Part shown: one piece after another, positions 50,883 through 57,973 of the stretch | Layout: the number at the start of each line of letters is the position of its first letter | Position numbering within the stretch: the stretch's first letter is position 1 | Origin: Streptomyces netropsis | GTDB taxonomy: Bacteria; Actinomycetota; Actinomycetes; Streptomycetales; Streptomycetaceae | Assembly: GCF_014203545.1 (NCBI RefSeq) | Contig: NZ_JACHJG010000015.1 | Span: 1-64,000, forward strand | Direction: 5' to 3' | DNA length: 64,000 bases | Position numbers and translations under genes: made by a program | Notes under the pieces: model-generated | Database searches by the model: none | What the model saw: the letters and a program-made list of their open reading frames with translations, nothing else | Told to the model about the DNA's origin: nothing

Positions 50883-51551
50883 GTGCACATCGTGATCATG
50901 GGTTGCGGGCGAGTGGGTTCGGCCCTCGCCCAGACCCTTGAGCAGCAGGGACACACGGTCGCCGTGATCGACCAGGACCCGACGGCGTTCCGGCGTCTGG
51001 GCTCCGGGTTCAGCGGTCGGCGGGTGACCGGCGTCGGCTTCGACCAGGACACCCTGCGGGAGGCGGGCATCGAGGAGGCCGGCGCCTTCGCCGCGGTGAG
51101 CAGCGGCGACAACTCCAACATCATCGCGGCCCGGGTGGCCCGCGAGATGTTCGGCGTCGAGAACGTGGCGGCCCGGATCTACGACCCGCGCCGCGCCGAG
51201 GTCTACCAGCGGCTCGGCATCCCGACCGTGGCCACCGTGCGGTGGACGGCGGACCAGATGCTCCGCCGGCTGCTGCCGTCCGGGGCGGAGCCGCTGTGGC
51301 GCGACCCCACCGGCGGCGTCCAGCTCGCCGAGGTCCCTGCCTCGGAGGCCTGGGTCGGCCACCGGATCAGCAAGCTCCAGGATGAGACGGGCGTACGGGT
51401 GGCGTTCCTCACCCGGCTGGGCGAGGCCGTGCTGCCGACGTCCTCGACGGTCCTGCAGGAAGGCGACCTGGTGCACGTGATGATGCGCACCGACGAGGTC
51501 GAGAAGGTCGAAGCGGCGTTCTCCGCCGGTCCCGAGGAGGCGGCGCACTGA
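50883..51551 (+). CDS. trkA: TrkA/RCK potassium-uptake regulatory protein (first of pair)
   Basis: This 222-aa protein has an N-terminal Rossmann RCK-N domain (VHIVIMGCGRVGSALAQTLE; VAVIDQDPTAFRRL) that binds NAD(H) or nucleotides. A C-terminal RCK-C domain follows (about 140-215; SEAWVGHRISKLQDETGVRV). Such proteins gate Trk/Ktr-type potassium transporters. The GTG start at 50883 has GGGGGCG upstream; long in-frame sequence further upstream is not coding-like. Its stop overlaps the start of a second TrkA gene, as in the mycobacterial CeoB-CeoC pair. No TrkH-type channel is nearby, so the KimA-like permease 8 kb away is one possible partner. Confidence 0.9.
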   Translation: MHIVIMGCGRVGSALAQTLEQQGHTVAVIDQDPTAFRRLGSGFSGRRVTGVGFDQDTLREAGIEEAGAFAAVSSGDNSNIIAARVAREMFGVENVAARIYDPRRAEVYQRLGIPTVATVRWTADQMLRRLLPSGAEPLWRDPTGGVQLAEVPASEAWVGHRISKLQDETGVRVAFLTRLGEAVLPTSSTVLQEGDLVHVMMRTDEVEKVEAAFSAGPEEAAH

Positions 51552-52228
51552 TGAGGGTTGCTATTGCCGGAGCCGGGGCGGTCGGCCGGTCCATCGCGGG
51601 CGAGCTGCTGGAGAACGGGCACGAGGTGCTGCTCATCGACAAGGCCCCCTCGGCCATCTCGGTGGAGCGGGTGCCGCTGGCGGAGTGGCTGCTGGCCGAC
51701 GCCTGCGAGATCACCTCGCTCGACGAGGCGGCGCTCCAGCGCTGCAACGTCGTGATCGCGGCGACCGGTGACGACAAGGTCAACCTCGTCGTCTCGCTGC
51801 TCGCCAAGACCGAGTACGGGGTCCCCCGGGTCGTGGCCCGGGTGAACAACCCGAAGAACGAGTGGCTCTTCAACGAGTCCTGGGGCGTGGACGTCGCCGT
51901 CTCCACCCCGCGTCTGATGTCGGCGCTGGTCGAGGAGGCCGTGAGCGTCGGCGACCTGGTGCGGCTGATGCGCTTCAGCCAGGGCGACGCCAACCTGGTG
52001 GAGCTGACGCTGCCGCCGGAGGCGGCGCTGGCCGGCACCCGGGTCGGGGACGTGGACTGGCCGGAGGACACCGCGCTGGTCACCATCATCCGCGGCACCC
52101 GCGTGCTCACCCCGAACAAGGAGGACGCGCTGGAGGCGGGCGACGAGCTCCTCTTCGTCGCGGCCCCCGCGCGTGAGGAGCAGCTGGAGGACCTGCTGTC
52201 GGTGCGCCGCGAGGACGCCACCGGCTGA
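51551..52228 (+). CDS. trkA: TrkA/RCK protein (second of pair)
   Basis: This 225-aa protein is a second RCK protein: MRVAIAGAGAVGRSIAGELL, EVLLIDKAPSAISVERVPLA, VVIAATGDDKVNLVVSLLAK, with an RCK-C domain near 140-215. It overlaps the first TrkA gene by 1 bp (TGATG), so they are made in equal amounts and probably form hetero-oligomers. The transcript ends at a perfect hairpin 28 bp after the stop. The Rossmann glycines are intact. Confidence 0.9.
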   Translation: MRVAIAGAGAVGRSIAGELLENGHEVLLIDKAPSAISVERVPLAEWLLADACEITSLDEAALQRCNVVIAATGDDKVNLVVSLLAKTEYGVPRVVARVNNPKNEWLFNESWGVDVAVSTPRLMSALVEEAVSVGDLVRLMRFSQGDANLVELTLPPEAALAGTRVGDVDWPEDTALVTIIRGTRVLTPNKEDALEAGDELLFVAAPAREEQLEDLLSVRREDATG

Positions 52229-52255
52229 GCGGTGGACACGGTTGTCCGTACATGA

Positions 52256-52292
52256 CCGAAGGGCCCCGGGAGCGATTCCCGGGGCCCTTCGG
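52256..52292. terminator. 16-bp perfect hairpin between convergent trkA and DUF3159 genes
   Basis: CCGAAGGGCCCCGGGA (52256-52271) pairs with 52277-52292 around a GCGAT loop. It lies between convergent genes and is symmetrical, so it likely works in both directions. Confidence 0.85.
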
Positions 52293-52327
52293 CATGGAGC
52301 GGTGGTGGAGCGGGTGGGCGGTGCGGC

Positions 52328-53131
52328 TCAGCGCGGCGGCGTGGAGTCGTGGGACCGCTCGCCGGTCACGATCCCCCCGAGGGGACCGTCCGTGTGCGCG
52401 CCGACGACGGCGCCCCCGGAGCCCTGGGCCTTCGCCGCCCGCTCGGCGGCCTCCTCCGCCTCCATCTCCGCGAACACGTCGATCGGCGGCGGAGCCTTGG
52501 AGAGGAAGATCCAGGTCAGATACACCGAGAGCAGCATCGGGGGAATGCCGAGGGCCATCCTGACCCAGCCCAGCTGGGTGGCGTCACCCCACCAGTACAG
52601 CGGGAAGAGCACCGCCGACTTGGCGAGCAGGATCAGACCCCAGGCCCAGCTGGCCTTGATGTAGGCGACCTTGCGGCCGGGGTTGCGGGTGCGCCAGGAG
52701 AGGTTCTCCTTGAAGACCGGGCCGAGGATCAGGCCGATCAGCGGATATCCGGCGATCGCCGAGACGATGTAGCCCAGGGACAGCCCGAAGGTGTAGATCA
52801 TGCCGGGCAGATGGAAGTTCTTGGCGTCGCCGGACATCATCGCGAAGACCGCGCCGACGGCGACCCCGAACACACCGCTGAAGGCGTGCTTGAGGGTGTC
52901 CTTGCGCAGCAGCCGGACGGCCACGAGCAGCACGGACAGGCTCAGTGCGGCGATCGCCGCGAGATGGATGTCCCGCTTGACCGTGTAGAGCGCGACGAAG
53001 ACCAGGCCGGGCAGGGTGGTCTCCACCATGCCCCGCACACCGCCGAACGCCTCGAAAAGGGCGGCTTCGGTCGCCGACCGTGCGTCGGCGCCCTCTCCCT
53101 GCTGGTCGTTCGGCTTGTCGAGAGACGTCAC
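52328..53131 (-). CDS. DUF3159 membrane protein
   Basis: This 267-aa protein has six hydrophobic segments between residues 35 and 210 (GMVETTLPGLVFVALYTVKR; IHLAAIAALSLSVLLVAVRL; GLSLGYIVSAIAGYPLIGLI). The pattern and length match DUF3159, an actinobacterial membrane family found beside an OB-fold gene and trkA genes. The acidic/Ala-rich tail (FAEMEAEEAAERAAKAQ) is cytosolic. Function is not established. The start is 3 bp after the stop of the OB-fold gene, so the two are cotranscribed. Confidence 0.85.
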   Translation of the reverse strand: MTSLDKPNDQQGEGADARSATEAALFEAFGGVRGMVETTLPGLVFVALYTVKRDIHLAAIAALSLSVLLVAVRLLRKDTLKHAFSGVFGVAVGAVFAMMSGDAKNFHLPGMIYTFGLSLGYIVSAIAGYPLIGLILGPVFKENLSWRTRNPGRKVAYIKASWAWGLILLAKSAVLFPLYWWGDATQLGWVRMALGIPPMLLSVYLTWIFLSKAPPPIDVFAEMEAEEAAERAAKAQGSGGAVVGAHTDGPLGGIVTGERSHDSTPPR

Positions 53132-53134
53132 CCG

Positions 53135-53533
53135 CTACTCCTGTCCGAGCGGTCGGAGTTCATATTTGGGATTGAACAGCACGCGCCGGCCGCGGCTCAT
53201 GGAGATCCGGCCGGAGGCGATCAGCTTACGGCCGGGCTCTATGCCGACTATGGAGCGGCGTCCCAGCCACACCACGTCGAGCGCGGCCGAGCCGTCGAAC
53301 AGCTCGGCCTCCAGCGCGGGCACACCGGCGCGCGGCCGGAGCGTGACCGTGCGCAGCGTGCCGGTGACCTTCACTATCTGTCGGTCGCCGCAGTCGCATA
53401 TCTTCGTGCAGCCCACGGCTTCCGCGTCCTGTTGCAGCTCTGCGGAGTGCAGCTCCTCCTGGGAGGTGGACAGCCGGTCCAGCATCCGGCGGAAACGGCC
53501 GGTCGGCTTCTCGGAACGGGGTACGGCGCTCAT
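53135..53533 (-). CDS. OB-fold nucleic-acid-binding protein
   Basis: This 132-aa protein has a helical N-terminus (FRRMLDRLSTSQEELHSAEL), then an OB-fold: RQIVKVTGTLRTVTLRPR, PALEAELFDGSAALDVVWLG and GRKLIASGRISMSRGRRVLF. A small CTKICDCGD motif may bind metal. OB-folds of this kind bind single-stranded DNA or RNA. ATG 53533 is chosen; TACGCT ends 6 nt upstream and there is no ribosome site, consistent with a leaderless mRNA. Downstream lies DUF3159 after 3 bp. Confidence 0.8.
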   Translation of the reverse strand: MSAVPRSEKPTGRFRRMLDRLSTSQEELHSAELQQDAEAVGCTKICDCGDRQIVKVTGTLRTVTLRPRAGVPALEAELFDGSAALDVVWLGRRSIVGIEPGRKLIASGRISMSRGRRVLFNPKYELRPLGQE

Positions 53534-53582
53534 GAAACCAGCGTACCGGGGGCCATCCTGGCGGGAGCACACTCAGCGGGCG

Positions 53583-53635
53583 GTCCTCAATCGCCGGACG
53601 GGCTGGAAAATCCAGCCCGTCCGGCGATTGAGGAC
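53583..53635. repeat. 25-bp perfect palindrome, dispersed Streptomyces extragenic repeat / terminator
   Basis: 53583-53607 and 53611-53635 are perfectly complementary over 25 bp with an AAA loop. The core CAATCGCCGGACGGGCTGGA is one I recall as a widely repeated extragenic palindrome in Streptomyces genomes. It lies 4 bp after the kdpE stop codon, so here it also serves as kdpE's terminator. Confidence 0.85.
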
Positions 53636-53639
53636 TCGT

Positions 53640-54329
53640 TCACACCTCGAAGCGGTATCCCATCCCCGGCTCCGTGATGAAGTGCTTCGGATGCGACGGG
53701 TCCAGCTCCAGCTTGCGCCGCAGCTGGGCCATGTAGACCCGCAGGTAATTGGTCTCGGTGCCGTACGACGGCCCCCATACCTCCTGGAGCAGCTGCTTCT
53801 GGCTGACAAGACGGCCCGTATTGCGTACGAGCACTTCGAGGAGATGCCACTCGGTCGGGGTGAGGCGTACGTCCCGCCCGCCGCGGTTGACCTTCTTCGC
53901 GGCGAGGTCGACGGTGAAGACCTCGGTCTCGACGATCGCGTCGTCCCCCGCGGCCGCCGCGCCGGTGGGCTCCGCGCGCCGCACGGCGGCCCGCAGCCGG
54001 GCGAGCAGCTCGTCCATGCCGAAGGGCTTGGTGACGTAGTCGTCGGCGCCCGCGTCGAGCGCCTCCACCTTCTCGTCCGAGGTCTGGCGGGCGGACAGCA
54101 CCAGGATCGGCACCCGGGTCCAGCCGCGCAGCCCCTTGATCACCTCGACCCCGTCCATGTCGGGCAGGCCGAGGTCGAGGATGACCACGTCGGGGTGGCG
54201 GGCGGCGGCGAGCTGAAGGGCGGTGGCACCGTCGGGCGCGGCGTCGACCTCGTACTTCCGCGCCTTGAGGTTGATCACGAGCGCGCGGACGATCTGCGGC
54301 TCGTCATCCACCACGAGCACCCGGTTCAT
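53640..54329 (-). CDS. kdpE: Kdp response regulator KdpE
   Basis: This 229-aa OmpR/PhoB-type regulator has a receiver domain (VLVVDDEPQIVRALVINLKA; phospho-acceptor Asp in DVVILDLGLPDMDG; DDYVTKPFGMDEL) and a C-terminal winged helix (LTPTEWHLLEVLVRNTGRLV; YLRVYMAQLRRKLE). It activates kdpFABC when potassium is scarce. It lies 151 bp downstream of kdpD on the same strand and ends in a palindrome. All receiver residues are present. Confidence 0.95.
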   Translation of the reverse strand: MNRVLVVDDEPQIVRALVINLKARKYEVDAAPDGATALQLAAARHPDVVILDLGLPDMDGVEVIKGLRGWTRVPILVLSARQTSDEKVEALDAGADDYVTKPFGMDELLARLRAAVRRAEPTGAAAAGDDAIVETEVFTVDLAAKKVNRGGRDVRLTPTEWHLLEVLVRNTGRLVSQKQLLQEVWGPSYGTETNYLRVYMAQLRRKLELDPSHPKHFITEPGMGYRFEV

Positions 54330-54480
54330 GCGGAACCACCTCTGCTGTTCGTGCGGGCCCCGCCACGGGGCCCGGGGTATCGGCTGGGCGTCCGGGGGTG
54401 GTCCCCCGGTGCGGGGCGGCGGCCTGCGGCCGGCTCCGCGCAGTGGTCACGGCGGTGCCGGCGTGGGCCGGCGGCCGGGT

Positions 54481-57042
54481 TCATGAGGTGGCCTGGGCCG
54501 GGAGGTCCGGGCGTACGGGCGGGCGGCCGGCGGCGGCCCGCAGGGTGAGGACCATGGTCATGCCGCCGCCGGGGGTGTCCTCCGCGGCGAGCGTGCCGCC
54601 CATGGCCTCGGCGAAGCCCCGGGCGACCGCGAGGCCGAGACCGACGCCCGCGCCGCGCGGCGCGTCCCCGTACCGCTGGAAGGGCTCGAAGATCCGGTCC
54701 TTGGCGCTGTCGGGCACACCGGGGCCGCGGTCGGCGACGCGTACCTCCACGCGGTCGCCGAGGGCGCTGGCGGCGACGAGGACGTGCGTGCCGTCGGGGC
54801 TGTACTTCACGGCGTTCTCGACGATGTTGGCGACGCTGCGCTCCAGCAGCCCGGGGTCGACGGCGACCATCGGGAGCGTTTCGGGGATGTCCAGGGTGAC
54901 GCTGCCCTCGGGGACGCCGCCGAGCGCCATCGGGACCACCTCGTCGAGGTCGATCTCCCTGATCAGCGGGGTGACGGTACCGGTCTGGAGGCGGGACATG
55001 TCGAGGAGGTTGCCGACCAGGTGGTCCAGGCGGTCGGCGCCGTCCTCGATGCCGGCCAGCAGCTCGGCCTCGTCCTCCTCGGACCAGGCGACGTCGTCGG
55101 AGCGCAGTGAGGTGACGGCCGCCTTGATCCCGGCGAGGGGGGTGCGCAGGTCGTGGCTGACGGCGGCCAGCAGGGCGGTGCGGATGCGGTTGCCCTCGGC
55201 CAGTTGCTGGGCCCGCTCGGCCTCGCCGACGAGCCGCTGGCGGTCGAGGAAGACCGCGGCCTGGGCGGCGAAGGCGGCCAGCACGCGGCGGTCCTCGGCG
55301 GGCAGCACCCGGCCGGCGAGCGCGAGCGCCATATTGTCGCCGACGGGCATGTCCACGTCCGCGTCCTCGGGGCGCAGCAGCGGCTTGCCCGTGCTGGTCA
55401 CGACGCTGCTCGCGCAGGTCCAGGGGTCCACTTCGCTGGCCCGCTCCAGCAGCGCGACGGACTCCATGGCGAAGGTCTCCCGGACCCGCTCCAGGAGCGC
55501 CTCCAGGCTGGTGTCGCCACGCAGGACGCTGCCGGCGAGGAAGGAGAGGATCTCGGACTCGGCGCGCAGCCGGGAGGCCTGGTGGGTGCGGCGGGCGGCC
55601 ACGTCCACGACGGAGGCCACGGAGACCGCGACGAAGACGAAGATCGCTATGGCGACGATGTTCTTCGGGTCGGTGATCGTGAGCCGGTGGACCGGCTGGA
55701 CGAAGAAGTAGTTCAGCAGCAGGGATCCGAAGGCCGCCGAGGCGAGGGACGGCAGGAGTCCGCCGAGCAGCGCGGCCGCCACCGTCATGCACAGGAACAG
55801 CAGCATGTCGTTGGCGAGGCCCAGGTCCGGGCCGAAGTTCGTGAGGACCAGGCTGAGCAGGACGGGCCCGGCCAGACCGACGAGCCAGCCGGCCAGGATG
55901 CGGCCCCGGCCGAGGCGGGCGCCGCGGGCGACGGGCAGGCCCCGGCCCTTGGCGACCTCCTCGTGGGTGACGATGTGGACGTCGAGGTCGGGTCCGGAGT
56001 CCCGGGCGACGGTCTGGCCGACGCCGGGGCCGAAGATGTACTGCCAGTTCTTGCGACGGCTGGAGCCGAGCACGATCTGGGTGGCGTTGACACCGCGCGC
56101 GAACTCCAGCAGCGAAGCGGGCACGTCGTCCCCGATCACATGGTGGAAGGTGCCGCCGAGGTCCTCGACCAGCGTCCGCTGGACGGCCAGCTCCTTGGGC
56201 GAGGCCGAGGTCAGGCCGTCGCTGCGGGCGATGTAGACCGCGAGGATCTCGCTGCCGGAGCCCTTGGCGGCCATCCGTGAGGCACGGCGGATGAGGGTGC
56301 GGCCCTCGGGGCCGCCGGTGAGGCCGACGACGATCCGCTCGCGGGCCGACCAGATGGTCGAGACGCTGTGGTCGGTGCGGTACTGCCGCAGGTACTCGTC
56401 GACGCGGTCGGCGGTCCACAGCAGGGCGAGCTCGCGCAGCGCGGTCAGGTTGCCAGGCCGGAAGTAGTTGGAGAGGGCGGCGTCGACCTTGTCCGGCTTG
56501 TAGATGTTGCCGTGCGCCATGCGGCGCCGCAGCGCCTGCGGCGACATGTCGACCAGCTCTATCTGGTCGGCGCGCCGCACGACCTCGTCGGGCACGGTCT
56601 CGCGCTGCCGGACGCCCGTTATCGACTCCACGACGTCACCCAGCGATTCGAGGTGCTGGATGTTGACGGTGGACACGACGTCGATGCCGGCTTGCAGCAG
56701 CTCCTCGACGTCCTGCCAGCGCTTGGTGTTGCGGGAGCCGGGAACATTGGTGTGGGCCAGCTCGTCCACGAGGGCGACGGCCGGGCGGCGGGCGAGGAGC
56801 GCGTCCACGTCCATTTCGGTGAAGACGGAGTCTCGATAGGTGAGCTCACGGCGGGGCACCTCCTCCAGGCCGTGCAGCATGACCTCGGTCCGGGGGCGTC
56901 CGTGGTGCTCCACGAAGCCCACGACGGCGTCGGTACCGCGCTCGACCCGGCGGTGGGCCTCGGAGAGCATCGCGTACGTCTTGCCGACGCCCGGTGCCGC
57001 GCCGAGGTAGATACGAAGCTTGCCGCGTCCCATGGGCCCCAT
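54481..57042 (-). CDS. kdpD: Kdp sensor histidine kinase KdpD
   Basis: The protein of about 853 aa has the full KdpD order. An N-terminal KdpD domain has Walker A YLGAAPGVGKTYAML (about 12-26) and VDELAHTNVPGSRNTKRWQD. A USP-like domain follows (VGLTGGPEGRTLIRRASRMA). Four membrane helices (about 395-500), a GAF-like region, the phospho-accepting His in AVSHDLRTPLAGI and an HATPase (ENAVKYSPDGTHV; GVGLGLAVARGFAEAMGG) complete it. It senses potassium/turgor and phosphorylates KdpE. ATG 57042 and ATG 57033 are both possible starts. The N-terminal Walker box is intact. Confidence 0.95.
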   Translation of the reverse strand: MGPMGRGKLRIYLGAAPGVGKTYAMLSEAHRRVERGTDAVVGFVEHHGRPRTEVMLHGLEEVPRRELTYRDSVFTEMDVDALLARRPAVALVDELAHTNVPGSRNTKRWQDVEELLQAGIDVVSTVNIQHLESLGDVVESITGVRQRETVPDEVVRRADQIELVDMSPQALRRRMAHGNIYKPDKVDAALSNYFRPGNLTALRELALLWTADRVDEYLRQYRTDHSVSTIWSARERIVVGLTGGPEGRTLIRRASRMAAKGSGSEILAVYIARSDGLTSASPKELAVQRTLVEDLGGTFHHVIGDDVPASLLEFARGVNATQIVLGSSRRKNWQYIFGPGVGQTVARDSGPDLDVHIVTHEEVAKGRGLPVARGARLGRGRILAGWLVGLAGPVLLSLVLTNFGPDLGLANDMLLFLCMTVAAALLGGLLPSLASAAFGSLLLNYFFVQPVHRLTITDPKNIVAIAIFVFVAVSVASVVDVAARRTHQASRLRAESEILSFLAGSVLRGDTSLEALLERVRETFAMESVALLERASEVDPWTCASSVVTSTGKPLLRPEDADVDMPVGDNMALALAGRVLPAEDRRVLAAFAAQAAVFLDRQRLVGEAERAQQLAEGNRIRTALLAAVSHDLRTPLAGIKAAVTSLRSDDVAWSEEDEAELLAGIEDGADRLDHLVGNLLDMSRLQTGTVTPLIREIDLDEVVPMALGGVPEGSVTLDIPETLPMVAVDPGLLERSVANIVENAVKYSPDGTHVLVAASALGDRVEVRVADRGPGVPDSAKDRIFEPFQRYGDAPRGAGVGLGLAVARGFAEAMGGTLAAEDTPGGGMTMVLTLRAAAGRPPVRPDLPAQATS

Positions 57043-57367
57043 TGTCTTTCACGATGCGCGGCGGTGTTCGGCCGGTTTCTCCGAGTCGTGTGCTGCACGG
57101 CCGCGCAGGGTCGACCTTACGGCCAGAGATTTGGACAAATGGGGCGATGGGCGGTCTCACGTCATCTATTGACGCAGTTCTGACGCCTCCTCCCGTGACC
57201 TTTCCGCCGCTCGGCGGCTCGCCCGCGAGGGGCGGGGCATGATCAGGCACGGTCCGTCCGGGATGGCGTGGATGGTGCCTAAATGACATGCAATCCGCTT
57301 CCCGGGGCACGCACAATGACGCGGATCGGTTCCTGACAACCTTCTGATGCCCTTGAGGACAATCCGA
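57043..57367. other. Divergent intergenic region kdpD / acetyltransferase
   Basis: No gene is supported. It must hold promoters for both genes. A TTGACGCAGTTCTGACG string near 57170 is AT-richer than its surroundings and could be part of a control site. A clear -35/-10 pair is not obvious, and no known riboswitch was recognised. Confidence 0.35.
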
Positions 57368-57901
57368 ATGACCGATGTACGCACCGCACACACCGCGGAT
57401 CTGACCGGCGCCGAACTGGCCGCGATCCGCGCCCTGTTGGACGACGCCTTCGAGGGCGACTTCTCCGACGACGACTGGGACCACACCATGGGCGGCGTGC
57501 ACGCCCTCGTCCTGGACGCAGGCGAGCTGATCGGCCACGGCTCGCTGGTGCAGCGCCGCATGCTGCACGAGGGCCGCTCGCTGCGCACCGGCTACGTGGA
57601 GGGCGTCGCGGTCCGCGCGGACCGCCGCCGCCGGGGCCACGGCGCGGCCGTGATGGACGCGCTGGAGCGGGTCCTGCGCGGCGCGTACGAACTGGGCGCC
57701 CTCAGCGCGTCGGACGGCGCCGTTCCCTTCTACACCGCCCGCGGCTGGCAGCCATGGCGCGGCCCGTCCGCCGTCGTGGCCCCCACCGGCATCGAACGCA
57801 CCGAGGAGGACGACGGCGGCGTCTACGTCCTCCCGGTCACCGCGAAGATCGACCCCGACGCCGAGCTGGCCTGCGACTGGCGCCCCGGCGACGTGTGGTG
57901 A
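57368..57901 (+). CDS. Aminoglycoside 2'-N-acetyltransferase-like GNAT protein (AAC(2') type)
   Basis: This 177-aa protein matches the chromosomal AAC(2') group of actinobacteria from end to end: FEGDFSDDDWDHTMGGVHAL, RTGYVEGVAVRADRRRRGHG (acetyl-CoA loop RRRGHG), GALSASDGAVPFYTARGWQ, and the diagnostic C-terminus ACDWRPGDVW. Such enzymes can acetylate aminoglycosides at the 2' amine, but many chromosomal copies probably have a different housekeeping substrate. The start at 57368 has GAGGAC about 8 nt upstream. It is the only plus-strand gene in the Kdp region and is intact. Confidence 0.85.
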   Translation: MTDVRTAHTADLTGAELAAIRALLDDAFEGDFSDDDWDHTMGGVHALVLDAGELIGHGSLVQRRMLHEGRSLRTGYVEGVAVRADRRRRGHGAAVMDALERVLRGAYELGALSASDGAVPFYTARGWQPWRGPSAVVAPTGIERTEEDDGGVYVLPVTAKIDPDAELACDWRPGDVW

Positions 57902-57973
57902 CCGCGTCCGACATGTGGTGACCCCGGCCCGGCGGGCCGTGAGCCGGGCATCCCCGGGCCGCTGCGCAGCAGC

